A stretch of DNA of 8,918 bases from an uncultured Blautia sp. (GTDB taxonomy: Bacteria > Bacillota > Clostridia > Lachnospirales > Lachnospiraceae). Both the position numbers and the translations under genes were made by a program. Below the pieces are notes generated by a model. That model had not been told where the DNA came from, searched no databases, and was given only the letters and a program-made list of their open reading frames with translations. Positions 6,826-8,918 of this stretch are shown one piece after another. Location: contig CABSEJ010000131.1 in the NCBI GenBank assembly GCA_902476765.1, positions 1 to 8,918 on the forward strand, written 5' to 3'. Every line of letters begins with the position of its first letter. Position 1 is the stretch's first letter.

Positions 6826-7869
6826 TTATTCTATTTTCCCAGACAATACCTGCACAGGTACGGGAACTTCCACAAGCACCCGCTGATTTCCCAGTTCTCC
6901 CTCTGATTGCCTGTCAAAAATATATATTTTTCCTGTTTTCTGATCTGCTGCAAGCAAATGCTTCTCACTGCTGTCCAGACAGATACTTCGAAACCATCCT
7001 TCCGGAACTACAACTTTTTGTTTTAAATTTAACATTCCATTTTCTTCTATTGTAAATCCAAAGATTTCTCCGGTTCCTCTCACAGATGCGTAAAGCATTT
7101 TTCCCTCTGCAATACACAGTTCTGCTGCAAGCGCACCCTCTGGCAAATTCTCTTCCAGGAATATGGTCTGGCACAGATTCCCATTACAGTAAACAGAAAT
7201 TGTAAGATCCAGCTCATTTAATACATAGAGATATGTTTTTCCATTTTTATCCAGTACTTCCATATGTCTTGGACCGGCTCCAGGTCTGACCTCTATGGTT
7301 TCTTTTTGCAGAAGCTTTCCCTTATCTATGTCAAAAGAATAAATCTTATCACACCCTAAGTCAGCTACATACAGATCTCCCCTATGAAGGAAGCAGGAGT
7401 GAATATGAGATGCTTCCTGCCGTTCCGGATCCAGCCCTTTTCCTGTAAAAGAAATTTCCTGTAAAAGCTTCGGGCTGCCGGCTTCTGAAATGTCGATCAC
7501 CTTTAAATCTCCACTTCCGTAATCAGATACAAAAAGTCTTTGTACTTTTTCATCCTTTTCAATATGACAGGATGCTTTTCCAGGCATCTGAAGACCTGCC
7601 TTTTTCTCTGCTGTAAGCCTTTCTTCCTGAACCCCTACTTCATATTCCACAATTTCCGCAGCATTTTCACTTTCACTTACCGCAAAAAGCCGGTTCTTCA
7701 CCAGACAACCCCAGGAAGGATTCTGCATTTGTATGATAAGAGGAGTTCCTGCAACATCTCCCAGGATCTCATTATACGGAATCAGATAGATACCTTTTCC
7801 AAGCTCCTGTTTCTCCAATACAGCAGGGGCATCATGCTGTGTATAGGTTCCGATAAGCAAAATATCCAT
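6826..7869 (-). CDS. Lactonase-family beta-propeller protein (6-phosphogluconolactonase YbhE-like), 347 aa
   Basis: A seven-bladed propeller of the lactonase family (Pgl/YbhE type). It opens with the family signature MDILLIGTYTQ. Other hallmarks in order are ASCHIEKD, LFVSDYGSGDLKVID, ASHIHSCFLHRGDLYVADLG, RPGAGPRHMEV and YLYVLNELDLTISVY. There is no signal peptide, so it should be cytoplasmic, and the length is normal. It would hydrolyse an aldonolactone made by the neighbouring dehydrogenase to the free aldonate for the dehydratase. I chose the ATG at 7869 because the signature starts there and AAAGGAG lies 12 bases upstream; the in-frame ATG at 7881 touches that site directly and would add only MEES. 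It lies 30 bases after the glycosidase stop. The exact lactone is unknown; many family members have not been assayed. Confidence 0.88.
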   Translation of the reverse strand: MDILLIGTYTQHDAPAVLEKQELGKGIYLIPYNEILGDVAGTPLIIQMQNPSWGCLVKNRLFAVSESENAAEIVEYEVGVQEERLTAEKKAGLQMPGKASCHIEKDEKVQRLFVSDYGSGDLKVIDISEAGSPKLLQEISFTGKGLDPERQEASHIHSCFLHRGDLYVADLGCDKIYSFDIDKGKLLQKETIEVRPGAGPRHMEVLDKNGKTYLYVLNELDLTISVYCNGNLCQTIFLEENLPEGALAAELCIAEGKMLYASVRGTGEIFGFTIEENGMLNLKQKVVVPEGWFRSICLDSSEKHLLAADQKTGKIYIFDRQSEGELGNQRVLVEVPVPVQVLSGKIE

Positions 7870-7899
7870 GCTTTCTTCCATCTCCTTTGTTAATTCCTT

Positions 7900-8918
7900 T
7901 TACTGGAATTTCAGTTCATCTGACAATTCCACAACCATGTGTAATTCACCTGGTGACATCACCTTTTTTCCATGAATTACCACATTGTCAAAATAGAAGC
8001 CATGAGGTCTGCACACTTCATTTTTCATCTCAAAACCACGTATAATGGATACTGGAAAAGTGCCTTCTGTAATTTCAATATTTTTAAAGAAAATATCATT
8101 TACCATGCCTCTTTCCCTGTCTCGTGAATACTTGGAATCAAGAGTTTTAATATCAATAAATTTTTCCTGGGCATCTTCAATTCGGATGTTTTCATAAACA
8201 ATATCATGTACATGGGCACGGTCAGCGTTATGAATTGTCAGTACTCCACCTGACTGATTGCCCTCATACTGGCAATGTACAACATCACAATTTCTGAAAA
8301 CAACATCTGTAATTTCGTCACACCTGGTTTCATATCCGATTTCAAGTGTGTTTCCAAATTCTGCATTCCAGAACAGGCAATCCTCAACAAGGATATGTTT
8401 CACATCTGTGCAGCCTGACGGATCCTGGAATTCCACAGCCTTAATAGATATACAATCATCATTTGCCCTTATAAAGCAATTACGAAGCACTACATTCTCA
8501 CATCCGACTATATCGACGCCATCTCCTGTGATCACTTTTCCCAGAACATTTACGTCTTCAATCAGAACATTTTTACATGCAACCGGAACAATATGCCAGG
8601 AACCACCATCCAGAAGTGTGATTCCGCGTATTTCAATGTTCTCACCCAATACAGGAACGATCAGCTGCTCTGCTCCATTTTCGTCCCATGCATGCCAGTT
8701 TCCTCCATACAGGATTCCATTTCCCAGAATACGGACTCTGTCTGCCATTCTGGAATAGATTCTTCCGCTTACAACTGCTCCGTACTCTATATAAACAGTT
8801 TCGTCAGAATTAAGCTGAAGGCATCCCACATTGTAGGCTTTTCCACTTTCAAATACATAAGTGGCATTCTCAGGCTTCGGTATGTATTTTCCAGGAAGAA
8901 CATAAAGTGGTGACTCCA
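7900..8918 (-). CDS. Right-handed beta-helix glycosidase, GH28/GH49-like (clan GH-N type), 5' end cut by window edge
   Basis: The frame is open from the stop at 7900 to the window edge. Residues before the GTG at 8829 read as normal protein (ESPLYVLPGKYIPKPENATY), so that GTG is not the start. The visible 338 residues are beta-helix coils: GAVVSGRIY, GNGILYGG, NIEIRGITLLDGGSWHI, NVLIEDVNV. Active-site region: GDGVDI (codons around 8506-8523) matches the NTDGxD motif of GH28, and NDDCISIK matches its DD motif. Where GH28 has GHG there is GNTLEIG, and where it has RIK there is DIK. The NDD without GHG and RIK recalls GH49 dextranases. It probably releases sugars from an oligosaccharide or glycoside for the downstream oxidative enzymes. 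Whether it is secreted cannot be judged, because the N-terminus is missing. A polygalacturonase annotation would be unsafe. Confidence 0.8.
   Translation of the reverse strand, partial: ESPLYVLPGKYIPKPENATYVFESGKAYNVGCLQLNSDETVYIEYGAVVSGRIYSRMADRVRILGNGILYGGNWHAWDENGAEQLIVPVLGENIEIRGITLLDGGSWHIVPVACKNVLIEDVNVLGKVITGDGVDIVGCENVVLRNCFIRANDDCISIKAVEFQDPSGCTDVKHILVEDCLFWNAEFGNTLEIGYETRCDEITDVVFRNCDVVHCQYEGNQSGGVLTIHNADRAHVHDIVYENIRIEDAQEKFIDIKTLDSKYSRDRERGMVNDIFFKNIEITEGTFPVSIIRGFEMKNEVCRPHGFYFDNVVIHGKKVMSPGELHMVVELSDELKFQ

Noticed and set aside
7900..8829. GTG at 8829 as the start of the beta-helix glycosidase
   Set aside because: The same frame stays open to the window edge and encodes beta-helix-like sequence upstream, so the gene is 5' truncated by the window rather than starting there.

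Overview
The window looks like a carbohydrate-utilisation locus from a low-to-moderate-GC, Gram-positive anaerobe of the Lachnospiraceae/Clostridia type. This is an inference from the strong AGGAGG-type ribosome binding sites, the KKK-start secretion signal, the binding-protein-dependent CUT1 sugar transporter without its own ATPase, and the LacI regulation. All nine genes lie on the minus strand, so transcription runs from high to low coordinates. The first gene (at the right edge) and the last (at the left edge) are both cut by the window.

Catabolic block (8918 to 4772, in order of transcription). First comes a right-handed beta-helix glycosidase of GH28/GH49 type, with its N-terminus outside the window. 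It is followed by a seven-bladed beta-propeller lactonase, a short-chain dehydrogenase resembling glucose 1-dehydrogenase, and an enolase-superfamily dehydratase of the ManD/RspA family. The genes are 15-30 bases apart or overlap by 4 bases, so they are almost certainly one operon. Read together they suggest a non-phosphorylative oxidative route: oligosaccharide or glycoside -> free sugar -> aldonolactone (dehydrogenase) -> aldonate (lactonase) -> 2-keto-3-deoxy-aldonate (dehydratase). The kinase and aldolase that would finish the route are not in the window.

Control region (4490 to 4771). A 282-base gap carries a good sigma-A promoter (TTGTAA, 17 bases, TATGAT on the minus strand). From about the transcription start there is a run of 12-base tandem repeats that form overlapping CG-centred palindromes of the LacI-family operator kind. 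A 7-bp stem-loop lies further down the leader.

Transport block (4489 to 1406). An extracellular solute-binding protein gene is separated from two permease genes by a perfect 13-bp GC-rich hairpin followed by a T-run. This is the classic arrangement for making much more binding protein than membrane subunits. The two permease genes overlap by one base. No ABC ATPase is present, so a shared MsmX/MsmK-type ATPase from elsewhere is expected.

Tail (1383 to 1). A complete metallo-beta-lactamase-fold hydrolase follows the second permease closely. After it, a LacI-family repressor has its own promoter (TTGCCA, 17 bases, TATAAT). The repressor is the natural candidate to bind the operator array at 4559-4606.

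The most unusual points are the helically odd 12-base operator array, the beta-helix glycosidase that lacks the His and Arg of canonical polygalacturonases, the combined dehydrogenase/lactonase/ManD pathway, and a binding protein without a recognisable lipobox.
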